This document shows positions 44,028-53,773 of a stretch of DNA of 64,000 bases, piece after piece; position 1 is the stretch's first letter; each line of letters opens with the position of its first letter. Under the pieces are notes generated by a model. That model saw nothing but the letters and a program-made list of their open reading frames with translations. It was not told the DNA's origin and made no database searches. This DNA is from Streptosporangium canum (GTDB taxonomy: Bacteria > Actinomycetota > Actinomycetes > Streptosporangiales > Streptosporangiaceae): positions 140,979 to 204,978 of the forward strand of contig NZ_FOQY01000013.1 in the NCBI RefSeq assembly GCF_900113865.1, written 5' to 3'. The translations under genes were made by a program, and so were the position numbers.

Positions 44028-44245
44028 GAAGCCGCAGTAGTCGGCCACTTTCAGTCGATAGAAGCGACAACGCCACTTGGGTGTGTCGCCTCTCCTCCGT
44101 GCTGGGACGGCAACCAGTGACCGGTCCGTGTTCGGCCGAACGGTGGACTGTCCGGGGCTCGCGCGGGACCGGTACCTGGCCGCGGCACTGGATGATCGAC
44201 TCCAGGGGATCGTTCAGGCCGGAGGGGGACGGATAGCATACGCGG

Positions 44246-44761
44246 ATGTCCTCGGTGCATCTGCGTCGTTCGGTCCGCGCGGTCGTGCTCGACGAAGACG
44301 ACCGCATCCTGCTGTGTCGGCTCGTCATTCCTCAGCCGACCGGGACGATCGTCGTATGGGCGGCGCCCGGTGGAGGCGTTGAGCGTGACGAAGCCGTCCT
44401 TGTCGCCCTACGCCGGGAACTGCACGAGGAGGTAGGACTCGCCATCGACGCCGACCCACCGCATGTCTGGCACCAAGAGGTCATCGAGCCTGGACACGCG
44501 GTGGGCTATGACGGAGTGGTCAACGACTACTTCCTTGTCCGCGTCGCATCGTTCCACCCCCGCGGCGCGATGTCCGATGACGAGCTCGCCGCCGAAAACG
44601 TCGTCGGCTTCCGCTGGTGGCGGCTGTCAGACATCGCAGACTACTGCGGTCCCGACGTATTCTCACCGCGCGACCTGGCCACGCCGTTAGCGGAGCTGAT
44701 CGCCGTCGGGGTTCCGGCCAGACCTGTGCCGCTCGGCCTGTTACGACTACTGAACCCTTAG
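44246..44761 (+). CDS. Nudix hydrolase
   Basis: A 171-residue Nudix protein. The box is complete: G-GVERD-E-AVLVALR-REL-HEE-VGL. RRSVRAVVLDEDDRILLCRL begins the fold. It hydrolyses a nucleoside diphosphate linked to another moiety; the substrate is not readable from the sequence. The ribosome site is weak (GGATAG well upstream), so the start is less certain. 44028-44245 before it holds no gene. Confidence 0.85.
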   Translation: MSSVHLRRSVRAVVLDEDDRILLCRLVIPQPTGTIVVWAAPGGGVERDEAVLVALRRELHEEVGLAIDADPPHVWHQEVIEPGHAVGYDGVVNDYFLVRVASFHPRGAMSDDELAAENVVGFRWWRLSDIADYCGPDVFSPRDLATPLAELIAVGVPARPVPLGLLRLLNP

Positions 44762-44771
44762 AATCGATCAT

Positions 44772-44996
44772 CTAGAGAATGTCGAGCCCGATGCCGCCGA
44801 TGCCGATCAGGCCCCCCACCCCGACACCGTGGCCGACCCCGCTGCCCGAGCTCTCGTAGTAGCCACCGCCGTAGTAGCCACCGCCGAACAGGTCACTGAG
44901 AGGGTCCGCCGCTGCGTGGGCTGGGCCGGCAGCTACAGGCGAGGCCAGAACTGCGCCGACGCTGATCAGCGCGGCGACGATCGTGGTGCGGTTCAC
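44772..44996 (-). CDS. Small secreted Gly/Tyr-rich protein
   Basis: A 74-residue protein with a clear signal peptide (residues 1-28, ending AGPAHA) and a mature part rich in Gly, Tyr and Ser (LFGGGYYGGGYYESSGSG, then VGVGGLIGIGGIGLDIL). The GTG at 44996 has GAAGGAGAACC upstream. The composition suggests a surface or cell-wall-associated peptide; no function is known. The stop lies 10 bp from the end of the convergent Nudix gene. Confidence 0.7.
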   Translation of the reverse strand: MNRTTIVAALISVGAVLASPVAAGPAHAAADPLSDLFGGGYYGGGYYESSGSGVGHGVGVGGLIGIGGIGLDIL

Positions 44997-45199
44997 GCGG
45001 TTCTCCTTCGAGCAGGGGTGTGCCGCCTACTGCGGACACCCTCTCCGGTTACTGCACGCCCCATACGACTACCCGGAGTGAGCGAGTCCAAGTTTGCCGA
45101 CATTCGGGCGTGTCCGCCCGAGTCGGACAGTGAGAGGGCGTCCAGCCCTGGTGGGGGCGTCGTTATGGCTGCCTGCGGACGATCGTCTTGGGGCGCGAG

Positions 45200-45407
45200 C
45201 ATGGCGGCATGGATGATGTGGTCGCGCTGCGCGCCCGCTATGACCGCGTCGAAGGTGCCGTCGTCGATCAGGAACGCGTAGTGGCCGGGCTGGGGCCGGT
45301 GGCGGTCGTCGAAGTCGAGGGTGAGGTCGTCGTTGACGCTGACCGCGCGATGGCAGCGGGCATCCTTGTCGCCGTTCGTCTGCCGGCACATCAACGTTGA
45401 TCGGCAC
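45200..45407 (-). pseudogene. Truncated VOC (glyoxalase-fold) gene remnant
   Basis: In the minus strand an initial MPINVD is followed, after a frame change, by SVNDDLTLDFDDRHRPQPGHYAFLIDDGTFDAVIAG. This matches the middle of VOC/glyoxalase-like proteins (NDDLTLDF...HYAFLVDD..FDAI). The first metal-binding part and the C-terminal half are missing. It appears to be a decayed gene. 45408-45528 holds nothing further. Confidence 0.5.
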
Positions 45408-45528
45408 CTACTCCTTCGCCCAGCCCGACCTCGGACCCCGCCGGTATCCGCCGGCTCCGCAACCTCGACGAGCCGGACTGACGAGAGGACATCCTGTAGA
45501 CGGGGTCGGCGTCGTACCCCGAAGATCG

Positions 45529-46485
<957 letters not shown>

Positions 46486-46519
46486 GATGATGTGCCACCT
46501 CAAGGGGACGCAAGCGAAT

Positions 46520-46592
46520 GTATCGCAACTTTGAGTTGCGATACACTTATCTTGTCACGCGCCTCGCGAATATCGCAACTTGGAGTTGCAAT
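46520..46592. promoter_or_regulatory. Two palindromic TetR-type operators
   Basis: Site 1 (46520-46544): GTATCGCAACT-TTG-AGTTGCGATAC, a perfect 11 bp inverted repeat. Site 2 (46572-46592): ATCGCAACT-TGG-AGTTGCAAT, one mismatch, overlapping the ribosome site and start codon of the TetR gene. Centres are 50 bp apart. They indicate autoregulation and control of the SDR gene. Confidence 0.8.
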
Positions 46593-47211
46593 GTGTTCTG
46601 ATCAACCTTCCGCCCAGCCGGTCGGCCGCGGCGCCAAAGTACGCGCCGCCGTCCACGCCGCCACGCTCGCCGAGCTCGTGAACAAGGGCTACGCCGCGTT
46701 GAGTGTCGAGCACGTCGCCCAACGCGCGGGAGTTCACAAGACGACGGTGTACCGCCGCTGGAAAGATCGAGAGAGCCTGCTCGCCGACGCCCTGGCCGAG
46801 CACATGGCGATGGACATCCCCGTTCCCGACACCGGAGCGATCGAGAGCGACTTGCGGGCATTGGCACGTTCGATCGTCCATACGTTCACCAGCCCGAACG
46901 GGCAAGCCCTCCTCGCCGCCATGTTCACCGGAGCGGCCCATCTTCCGGAGATCGCCACAGCCCGGCGCCACGTGTTCGATGACCGCCTCGCCAGAGCCGA
47001 ACCCGTGGTCACGCGCGCCATCCAGCGCGGTGAACTTCCCGGAGGAACCGATCCCGCCGAGCTGTTGAAGACCCTGGCCGCGCCGATCTACCTGCGCCTG
47101 CTCATCACCGCCGATCCAGTCGACGAGACGACGGCCGACCAGGCGGTGCGCGTCACGCTGACCGCCGCGCGCGCCGGCGTCCTGCGGACCGACTCGCAAC
47201 CTCCGTTGTAG
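46591..47211 (+). CDS. TetR-family transcriptional regulator
   Basis: A 206-residue TetR regulator. The N-terminal helix-turn-helix is GYAALSVEHVAQRAGVHKTTVYRRWKDRESLLADAL; the C-terminal part is of the TetR_C_11/AcrR type (ARRHVFDDRLARAEPVVTRAIQRGELP). The ATG at 46591 is preceded by GGAG at five bases; the open frame running back to 45625 is antisense of the SDR gene and is rejected. It probably represses itself and the divergent SDR. Confidence 0.9.
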   Translation: MCSDQPSAQPVGRGAKVRAAVHAATLAELVNKGYAALSVEHVAQRAGVHKTTVYRRWKDRESLLADALAEHMAMDIPVPDTGAIESDLRALARSIVHTFTSPNGQALLAAMFTGAAHLPEIATARRHVFDDRLARAEPVVTRAIQRGELPGGTDPAELLKTLAAPIYLRLLITADPVDETTADQAVRVTLTAARAGVLRTDSQPPL

Positions 47212-47652
47212 GTGTGGTTCCTCTGGAGGGACGGCCTCAGGGGCGCATGTCCGCGATCCTGCCATGCCTCGCGCGCCAGCAGTGACTCGTCCCATGCCGT
47301 GATGATCCCGGTGTGGGGCGAGGTGATCTCTCAGATGTAACCTCTGGTCCCGCCGCGGCGGGGCCGTACTTTTGCCGTCACGGGGTCATGCCTGGCCAAA
47401 CAGCGCCGGAAATCCCGGCCATCTACCGCCGGAACTTACAGGTGTGCTCTTGGAGCGAGACGTCCGCTCCGGCCGCCACCGGTTCTCGGGCGCCCTCCAC
47501 CTGCATGGACGTCGACTCGACAAAGATCTCGCCCCGAGGCCCCGTCAGATTGTCCAAAGGGCATGCCCCGGTCCTCCCGCCCGTTGCCGATCCCCCTTGC
47601 GGGGGAGCCGGTTGGTCCCTCTGGGGGAGGGTTCCGGACCTGGGGCTGCGCC
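47212..47652. other. Intergenic stretch without a supported gene
   Basis: About 440 bp. A short hairpin (TCCCCC-TTGC-GGGGGA, 47591-47606) is the only structure. Frames crossing it have poor codon bias. Confidence 0.4.
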
Positions 47653-48216
47653 ATGCTCAGCAGCATGACCTCGATGAAGCCCCTCAAGGCCATGTGGCTC
47701 GGAATCGCCGCGCTGGCTCCCTACATCCTGATGAAGACCTACTGGGCGTTCGGCGGGAACGCCGGCCGGCCGGCCGGGGATCTCGGCGCCGGGATGCGCG
47801 CCAACGGCGCGCCCGAGGCGCTGGTGTGGATGGAGCAGCACGGGATCGACTTCACCGTGCTGGGCGCCCTCGGCGGGATGTTGCTGCTGGCGGCGCTGGC
47901 CCGGCCCTGGGGCGAGCGGCTGCCGCGCTGGGCGCTGCTCGTCCCGGGCTGGGCGGGCGCGCTGGTCCTCGCCCCCTACGGTTTCGCCACCTTGATCGCC
48001 TCGGCCGTCGGCTTCACGGTCGGCGACGCCGAAGGCTGGTCCTCTTGGGTCGGCTACGTGGGCGGACTCGCCTTCGCCGGCCTGGGCCTCTCACTCGCCC
48101 TCTGCGCCCGCTCCTACCAGCGCCGTACCCGCCCCTCGGCCGTCCTCGCCCACTCCCGAGCATCTTCGCTCAGTCCGTCCACGGAGGGAGCTCCCGCGAG
48201 CCGCCGTCCGGCGTAG
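47653..48216 (+). CDS. Small integral membrane protein of unknown function
   Basis: A 187-residue protein with four predicted membrane helices (about LGIAALAPYILMKTYWAFGG, VLGALGGMLLLAALA, LVPGWAGALVLAPYGFATLI, WVGYVGGLAFAGLGLSLALC). Loops carry WGERLPRWALL. It resembles the many uncharacterised actinobacterial membrane proteins beginning LAPY..LK.YW..GG. Starts at 47665 or 47674 are equally possible; no ribosome site is clear. No partner gene is adjacent. Confidence 0.65.
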   Translation: MLSSMTSMKPLKAMWLGIAALAPYILMKTYWAFGGNAGRPAGDLGAGMRANGAPEALVWMEQHGIDFTVLGALGGMLLLAALARPWGERLPRWALLVPGWAGALVLAPYGFATLIASAVGFTVGDAEGWSSWVGYVGGLAFAGLGLSLALCARSYQRRTRPSAVLAHSRASSLSPSTEGAPASRRPA

Positions 48217-48392
48217 ACGTCAATGCGGTCCTGGAGGTTGCTCTCGTCAAAACGATCCAGAACGCTACTCCGCCACGTGACGTCGGTGTTCGCGCGCGGC
48301 GCCCGCGGTGCGCCCCGTCTCAACTCGCGCCCGCCGTACCGGCGGACCGCCGACCCCGCGGTGGTGAAGGCGGCCCTGAAACGCCTGACCGG

Positions 48393-49187
48393 CTAGCCTG
48401 GCCGGACTTCGTCGCCGACTCTCAGCTCGCCGAGGTTCCTGGGCACCAGGCGGATGCCGAACCAGGTCTCTCCGTCCCAGCGGCGGCGTTTGGCCAGGGT
48501 TCTCAGGGGTTCCTTGCCACGCTCCTGAGTGGCCGGGTCCCAGATGGTGGCGGCGCAGCGGTCGCACAACCCCGAGACACGGAAATCGATCTCGCCGATG
48601 CGGACCGACGTCCAGGCGTCCTCCGCGAAGGGTTCCGCGCCGTCGATGACGGCGTTGGGCCGGAGGCGGGCGACGTCGAGGGGGGCCGGGGGGTGCTCCT
48701 GGCGTTCCATGGCACCTTCGGCGATCCAGTCGTCCAGGCGCTGGAGTGAACTCCTGGAGACGAGCATGAGGGGTCCGTCCCAGAGGCCGCCCTGTTTCTC
48801 GGTGATGGTCCGGCGTCTGGGGTCGTCCAGCCAGACGAGGCGGGCGGGCCTGCCGAGCAGGCGGGTGAACCATTCATGGGCGTCGGCGTGGGCGAGCACG
48901 GCCCGGTCGAGGTTGGAGCAACCTAGCGGGATCGTGTCACCGGTGGCCGGGGGGATCTTGAGTTCGCCCATGGCCCTCGCCGACAGGCGGAGGCCGCCTT
49001 CGGGGGTTTCGGCGGCCGAAACCGAAAGAAGCCGGGGGTGTTCGCCTACCCAGATCAGTTCTCCCAGCGGGTCCACCACGGCCCAGCGGCGGTCGCCTTC
49101 CAGCCCCCAGGGGAGGACCTGGGCGGATGGGCGGGAGATGCCTCTGGTGGATTTGATGAGGTAGGTGCGGATCTCCGCAAGTTCCAT
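48393..49187 (-). CDS. MOSC-domain protein
   Basis: A 264-residue protein with an N-terminal MOSC beta-barrel domain (about 1-110, EIRTYLIKSTRGIS...LEGDRRWAVVDPLGELI) and a MOSC domain (about 120-260). It has LRPNAVIDGAEPFAEDAWTSVRIG and a conserved Cys in SGLCDRCAATIWDPATQERGKEP. Relatives are YcbX and mARC proteins, molybdenum-cofactor enzymes that reduce N-hydroxylated bases. The ATG at 49187 lacks a strong ribosome site; the open frame upstream is not family-like. The flanking 48217-48392 has no gene. Confidence 0.88.
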   Translation of the reverse strand: MELAEIRTYLIKSTRGISRPSAQVLPWGLEGDRRWAVVDPLGELIWVGEHPRLLSVSAAETPEGGLRLSARAMGELKIPPATGDTIPLGCSNLDRAVLAHADAHEWFTRLLGRPARLVWLDDPRRRTITEKQGGLWDGPLMLVSRSSLQRLDDWIAEGAMERQEHPPAPLDVARLRPNAVIDGAEPFAEDAWTSVRIGEIDFRVSGLCDRCAATIWDPATQERGKEPLRTLAKRRRWDGETWFGIRLVPRNLGELRVGDEVRPG

Positions 49188-49592
49188 TGCGCAAGGATAG
49201 GAGAAAGCGCTCTCTCGGGGTATGGGAGCGTTTCCATGGGGCGTCCGGAGCGAAGTGTCGGGCTCCCTCTGGAATGCGGGTTTCGCATGCTCTTCGACGA
49301 GGCGGCCGGGTCCGTTCGTCGGAAGCCCTGTAGCGGCTTCTGGTGAAACATTCATCCCAGCCGGGCGCGGGCGGGAAGGTTCGCGGGGTCACCGGTCCCG
49401 GCTCGTCGGCGCAGATGACCGTGGTCTAGCCCCGGGTGGAGCAACCATCGAGGCGTTTCACTACCGGCGGGCAGATCTTGGTGCAATCGCACCGCCGACG
49501 GCCCCCGACTTCATGTTCCTGCACGAAGCACTCCCGGGTGAGGTGATGGAGGGTTGCTGGAACATTGATTTGAAAGCTCTGGAGGCCTGTGA
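49188..49592. other. Upstream region of the MFS-amidohydrolase operon
   Basis: About 400 bp with no supported gene. A plus-strand frame towards the end (ADLGAIAPPTAPDFMFLHEALPG) has fair codon use but no recognisable family. The operon promoter is expected here. Confidence 0.35.
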
Positions 49593-50846
49593 ATGGGACT
49601 CGCCGAAGGCACCTCCACCCTGGCGCCGGCGCAGATACGTAAAACGGCGACCGTCACCGTCGGCCTGCTCATGGGCGTCTGGGTGATCGACTACGTCGAT
49701 CGGGTGATGATGGCCGTCGCGTTGCCGTTCATCGGCGAGGAGTTCGCGCTCACCAAGACCGAGCAAGGCTGGCTGATCACCGCATTCTCCCTGGTCTATC
49801 TGCTGTGCCAGGTGCCGGGTGGCATCCTCGCCGACAAGTTCGGCGCCCGCCGCCAACTCATGGTCTCTCTGCTGCTCTGGTCGGTCTTCACCGCCCTCAC
49901 CGGTATCGCCTGGGGTCTGGCATCCCTCCTCGTCATCCGTGCTCTCTTCGGCGTCGGCCAGGGCCTCTTTCCCGGCGCATCCTTCAAGGCCATCGCGGAA
50001 CGCACCACCCCCGCCGTCCGTGCCACCGCCGCCGGTGCCATGCTCGCCTCCAACCAGCTCGGTGCCGGCGTCGCCCCGCTCATCGTCGCGCCGCTCATCC
50101 TCACCCTCGGCTGGCGCCACACCTTCTGGGTCACCGCCGCCGCCGGCGTCGCCATCGGCGTTCTACTCTGGAAGCTGCTGCCCAAGGCGCTGCCAGCCCA
50201 CCTCAACGGCTCCGACGTCGTTCAGGACAAGGGGACCGGCCTCGGCGCCGTTATGCGCTCGCCATCGGTCTGGAAGTTCGCCGCCCTCTTCTGCACCACC
50301 AACATGCTCGGCTACGGCTTGATCACGTGGGTGCCCAGCTACCTGCTGGAGGAGCGCGGCATCTCCCTCATCAACACCGGTGTCATGGCCGCCATCCCCG
50401 GCCTGGTCGCGTGCGCGACCGCCTTCCTCGGCGGCTGGCTGTTCGACCGCTTCTTCCACGACAGAGCCCGGCTCTACGTCATCCCCCTGCTCCTGGTCAC
50501 CGCCGTGCTCCTGGTGCTCATGCTGATGGCCGACTCCGCTGTCGGGTTCACCGTCTACCAGACCCTCGCCATGGGCGTGGCGGGCCTTTCCACGATGGGC
50601 ATCCTCGGCATGCCCGTGCGCGCCCTGCCGCCCGCCGTCATCGGATCGGGCATGGGCGTCGTCAACGTCGGCGGTCAGATCGCCGGTGTCCTCGCCCCCG
50701 TCCTCATGGGCTTCCTGGTCGACAAGTTCTCCTACACCGCCGCTTTCGGCCTGCTCATCGCCACCACCGTCCTCGGCGCGCTGATCGCGTTGATCGTGCC
50801 CCAGCGCCCTGAGCAGTTCAGCCTCGGCACGAAGGAGCTCGCGTGA
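49593..50846 (+). CDS. MFS transporter, anion:cation symporter type
   Basis: A 417-residue MFS protein with 12 membrane helices. It has YVDRVMMAVALPFIGEEF after helix 1, GGILADKFGARR between helices 2 and 3, and RALFGVGQGLFPGASFKAIAE in helix 4. These match the ACS family (ExuT/GudP-like), which imports organic acids with H+ or Na+. GGAGGCCTGTGA precedes the ATG. Its stop overlaps the GTG of the amidohydrolase, so the two are coupled: the transporter probably brings in that enzyme's substrate. Confidence 0.88.
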   Translation: MGLAEGTSTLAPAQIRKTATVTVGLLMGVWVIDYVDRVMMAVALPFIGEEFALTKTEQGWLITAFSLVYLLCQVPGGILADKFGARRQLMVSLLLWSVFTALTGIAWGLASLLVIRALFGVGQGLFPGASFKAIAERTTPAVRATAAGAMLASNQLGAGVAPLIVAPLILTLGWRHTFWVTAAAGVAIGVLLWKLLPKALPAHLNGSDVVQDKGTGLGAVMRSPSVWKFAALFCTTNMLGYGLITWVPSYLLEERGISLINTGVMAAIPGLVACATAFLGGWLFDRFFHDRARLYVIPLLLVTAVLLVLMLMADSAVGFTVYQTLAMGVAGLSTMGILGMPVRALPPAVIGSGMGVVNVGGQIAGVLAPVLMGFLVDKFSYTAAFGLLIATTVLGALIALIVPQRPEQFSLGTKELA

Positions 50847-52315
50847 CGACATACGATCTGGTCCTCGCCCACGGCCGGGTCATCGACCCCGAGACCGGTC
50901 TGGACGCCGTACGCGACGTCGGCGTCAACGGCGGGGTCATCCAAGCCGTCTCCGACCAGCCGCTCGACGGCGTCACCACCGTCGACGCGACCGGCCTGGT
51001 CGTCAGTCCGGGCTTCATCGACCTGCACAGCCACAGCATGGACGTCGCCGGCCACCGCCTGCAGGCGCTCGACGGCGTCACCACCGTCCTGGAACTCGAA
51101 GCCGGCGCCTACCCGGTCGCCGCCGCCTACCGCAGGGCCGAGATCGAGGGCAGGCCCCTCAACTACGGCTTCGCCACCTCCTGGGCCGTGGCCCGTATGG
51201 CCGTCCTTCTCGGCCTCGACACCAGCGGTGACCTGAGAGATGACTTCCTCGCCAACATCGGCCGCGAGGAATGGCAGCGCGCCGCTCCGCGAAACGTCGT
51301 CGACCGCATCGTCGGCATGCTGGAGCGCGACCTCGGCGACGGCGCGCTCGGCATCGGCATCCTCGTCGGCTACGCGCCCCGCGTCGATCCCTCCGAGTAC
51401 CTCGCCGTAGCCGCCCTCGCCGCCCGCGTCGGGCTGCCCACCTACACCCACGCCCGCGAACTTGTCGAGATGGACCCCGCCACTCCCATCGACGGCGCCG
51501 AGGAGATCGTCCGCGCCGCCGCCGAGACCGGCGCGCATATGCACTACTGCCACGTCAACAGCACCTCCATCCGCCATGTCGACCGCGTGCTCGGCCTGGT
51601 GGAGAAGGTTCGCGCCGAAGGCTCGCGCGTCACCACCGAGGCCTACCCTTACGGCGCGGGCATGACCGGCGTCGGCGCGGCCTTTCTCGCCCCGGAACTC
51701 CTCCACCGGCGCGGGCTGACCCCGCACTCCATCGGCCTGCTCGGTGCCGAGGGGCGTATCCCCGACGCCGACACCCTGCGTCGGGTCCGCGAGAGCGAAC
51801 CCGGCTCGGCGGCTTTCGTCCACCTGCTCGACGAGGATGACCCCGCCCAGTTCGACTACATCCAGCGGGCCCTCACCTTCACCGATGCCGCTGTCGCCAC
51901 CGACGCCGTACCCCTCCTGTGGCGCTCGGAGGCGCCCGACCCGTTCTCCTGGCCGCTCGGGCCCGACGCCGTCACCCACCCCCGTACGGCCGGCACCTAC
52001 GGCCGGACGCTGCGCAGGCTCGTCCGGCAGAACGGCGTCCTGTCGCTGCCCGAGGCTGTGCGCCGGTGCACGCTCATCCCCGCCGACGTGGTGGGCTCGG
52101 GTGTCCCGGCGATGCGGCGCAAAGGCCGTGTTCAGGCGGGCTGCGACGCCGACCTGACTGTCTTCGACCCCGAGACCGTCAGCGACCGTGCCACCTACAC
52201 CGAGACGGTCAGGCATTCCACCGGTTTCGTCCACGTCCTTGTCGGCGGCCAGTTCGTGGTCCGCGACGAGTATCTGTTGCCGACCGCCCTGCCGGGGCGC
52301 GCGGTCAGAGCCTGA
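50843..52315 (+). CDS. Amidohydrolase, D-aminoacylase / dihydroorotase-like
   Basis: A 490-residue metal-dependent hydrolase. Residues 1-60 form the beta-sandwich start (YDLVLAHGRVIDPETG...VSPGFIDLHSHSMD, with the H-x-H metal ligands). Further metal residues are expected at THAREL, CHVNS and in TDAVPLL (Asp). The C-terminal GRVQAGCDADLTVFDPE closes the composite barrel. It resembles N-acyl-D-amino-acid deacylases, but an exact substrate is unclear. GTG start overlapping the MFS stop. Confidence 0.85.
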   Translation: MTTYDLVLAHGRVIDPETGLDAVRDVGVNGGVIQAVSDQPLDGVTTVDATGLVVSPGFIDLHSHSMDVAGHRLQALDGVTTVLELEAGAYPVAAAYRRAEIEGRPLNYGFATSWAVARMAVLLGLDTSGDLRDDFLANIGREEWQRAAPRNVVDRIVGMLERDLGDGALGIGILVGYAPRVDPSEYLAVAALAARVGLPTYTHARELVEMDPATPIDGAEEIVRAAAETGAHMHYCHVNSTSIRHVDRVLGLVEKVRAEGSRVTTEAYPYGAGMTGVGAAFLAPELLHRRGLTPHSIGLLGAEGRIPDADTLRRVRESEPGSAAFVHLLDEDDPAQFDYIQRALTFTDAAVATDAVPLLWRSEAPDPFSWPLGPDAVTHPRTAGTYGRTLRRLVRQNGVLSLPEAVRRCTLIPADVVGSGVPAMRRKGRVQAGCDADLTVFDPETVSDRATYTETVRHSTGFVHVLVGGQFVVRDEYLLPTALPGRAVRA

Positions 52316-52341
52316 TGCCTGGTCCGGGTCATCTGGCTGAC

Positions 52342-52365
52342 GGCCCCGACCGCCGTTTCGGGGCC
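52342..52365. terminator. Stem-loop after the MFS-amidohydrolase operon
   Basis: GGCCCCGA - CCGCCGTT - TCGGGGCC, an 8 bp GC-rich stem 27 bp after the amidohydrolase stop and facing the convergent methionine aminopeptidase gene. Confidence 0.65.
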
Positions 52366-52415
52366 GGGGGGAGGAGGACGCCGATACCGCACTGATGGAC
52401 GTTGAACAGGGCGAC

Positions 52416-53240
52416 TTAGGCGTCCTTTGCGGATGGCCGACTGGTGGGATCAGCCCCCGCTACGGGGTCCTCCGCTTCACGCCGGGTGAGCACCAAAGGG
52501 GCGTCCTCGGTGATGGCGACCGTGTGCTCGGAGTGGGCCGTGCGTGAGCCGTCGGCCGACCGGATGGTCCAGCCGTCGGCGTCGTAGACGATCCGGTCGG
52601 TCGTGCGGGCGAACCAGGGTTCGAGCGCGAGGGTCAGCCCCGGCCGGAGCACAAGGCCGCGTCCTGCCCGGCCCTTGTTGGAAACATGGGGCCCCTCGTG
52701 CATGGTGCGGCCGATGCCGTGGCCACCGAACTCGTCGTTGACCGGATAGCCGTAGTCGCGGGCCACCGCCCAGATGGCCGCCGAGATGTCACCCAGGCGG
52801 TTGCCCGGACGTGCCACCTCGATCGCCGCCTTCAACGCTTCCTCGGTGGCGCGGATGATCCGCAGGTCGTCGTCGGCGGCAGTGCCGACGACGACCGTGC
52901 GCGCCGAGTCGGCCACCCAGCCATCGATACTGACTGCGAGATCCGCGCTGAGCACGTCCCCGTCGCGCAGTGTGTAGTTGTGGGGCAGGCCGTGCAGGAC
53001 GGCGTCGTTGACGGACAGGCAGATGACGTTGCGGAACGGGCCGCGTCCGAAGGACGGCGCGTAGTCCCAGTAGCACGACTCCGCCCCGCGTCGTTTGATC
53101 ATGCCGCGCACGTGGCGCTCCAGGTCCAACAGGTTGACGCCCACGTCAGCGAGCCGGCCGACCTCGGAGAGCGCCTCGGCGACGAAACGCCCGGCCACAT
53201 GCATGCGTTGGATCTCCGCAGGCGTCTTCAGCTCGATCAC
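52416..53240 (-). CDS. map: Methionine aminopeptidase type I (accessory copy)
   Basis: A 274-residue type I methionine aminopeptidase, which removes the initiator methionine. The metal-binding residues fit the family: ADLAVSIDGWVADSART (two Asp), GGHGIGRTMHEGPHV (His), LTLALEPWF (Glu), SEHTVAIT (Glu). It has a C-terminal extension of about 20 residues. Actinomycetes usually have a housekeeping map next to ribosomal genes; this one is next to a (now broken) XRE regulator, so it is an extra, regulated copy. ATG 53240. Confidence 0.9.
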   Translation of the reverse strand: MIELKTPAEIQRMHVAGRFVAEALSEVGRLADVGVNLLDLERHVRGMIKRRGAESCYWDYAPSFGRGPFRNVICLSVNDAVLHGLPHNYTLRDGDVLSADLAVSIDGWVADSARTVVVGTAADDDLRIIRATEEALKAAIEVARPGNRLGDISAAIWAVARDYGYPVNDEFGGHGIGRTMHEGPHVSNKGRAGRGLVLRPGLTLALEPWFARTTDRIVYDADGWTIRSADGSRTAHSEHTVAITEDAPLVLTRREAEDPVAGADPTSRPSAKDA

Positions 53241-53263
53241 GAATACCTCGCATCACAGAGTGT

Positions 53264-53310
53264 CGGTATAGTTATACCGGCACCCTAACACTTACCGGTA
53301 TAATAATACC
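53264..53310. promoter_or_regulatory. Two palindromic operators between map and the XRE gene
   Basis: Site 1 (53264-53279): CGGTATA-GT-TATACCG. Site 2 (53297-53310): GGTAT-AATA-ATACC. The half-site GGTATA is shared and the centres are 32 bp apart, three helical turns. AT-rich in a very GC-rich region, they also probably contain the -10 elements of both genes. Confidence 0.75.
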
Positions 53311-53327
53311 AGTCCTCTCCTGGGGGC

Positions 53328-53591
53328 ATGGTCCGCCAACCGCTCGCACCTGGGCAGATCGAAGCCGGCAGGCGTCTCGGCGCCCTGCTGCGTCACGCGC
53401 GAGCGGGACGCGACCTGGCGGAAGTCGCGCACGCGGCCGGTATCCCGCCGGAAACCCTGCGCAAGCCTGAACGACGTGATGATCGGCGCGTCACGCTCCT
53501 GGCGCAGGAAGGCAAGAGCCCGCTGAAGGGTGTGCTCGGCGATCCCCGTCATGGCGTCGCGGCCGGGGAAGTCGCCGTCGAGGAGCCGTAG
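53328..53591 (+). pseudogene. Truncated XRE-family regulator
   Basis: The first 46 residues (MVRQPLAPGQIEAGRRLGAL...DLAEVAHAAGIPPETLRKPE) match the start of XRE repressors that stand divergent to map in actinomycetes. After the recognition helix (ETLRK) the expected rest is replaced by unrelated sequence (RRDDRRVTLLAQEG...). The DNA-binding domain is therefore cut within its fourth helix. The operators upstream are intact. Confidence 0.6.
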
Positions 53592-53773
53592 CGCCCGACA
53601 GCCGCTACGTGGGCGACATCACATGTCTGCCCGTTGGCGGCGGCACGTTCCTCTACCTGGCCACGGTCGTGGATCCGTACTCGCGTCGTCTGGTGGGCTG
53701 GTCGATCGCCGAGCACATGCGCACCGAACTCGTCGTCGACGCGCTGCAGGCCGCCGCGCACCCGGGGCGGCCG
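53585..53773 (+). pseudogene. IS3-family transposase (OrfB) fragment
   Basis: The frame reads PDSRYVGDITCLPVGGGTFL...LATVVDPYSRRLVGWSIAEHMRTELVVDAL. This is the start of the integrase core of IS3-type OrfB, with the first catalytic Asp in VGDIT. It is cut at both ends: the truncated XRE frame overlaps its left edge by 7 bp, and the GlxA fragment begins at its right end. About 60 of the usual 280-300 residues remain. Confidence 0.8.

Noticed and set aside
47591..47606. Hairpin TCCCCC-TTGC-GGGGGA
   Set aside because: Only six base pairs and not close to the end of a gene; not convincing as a terminator.
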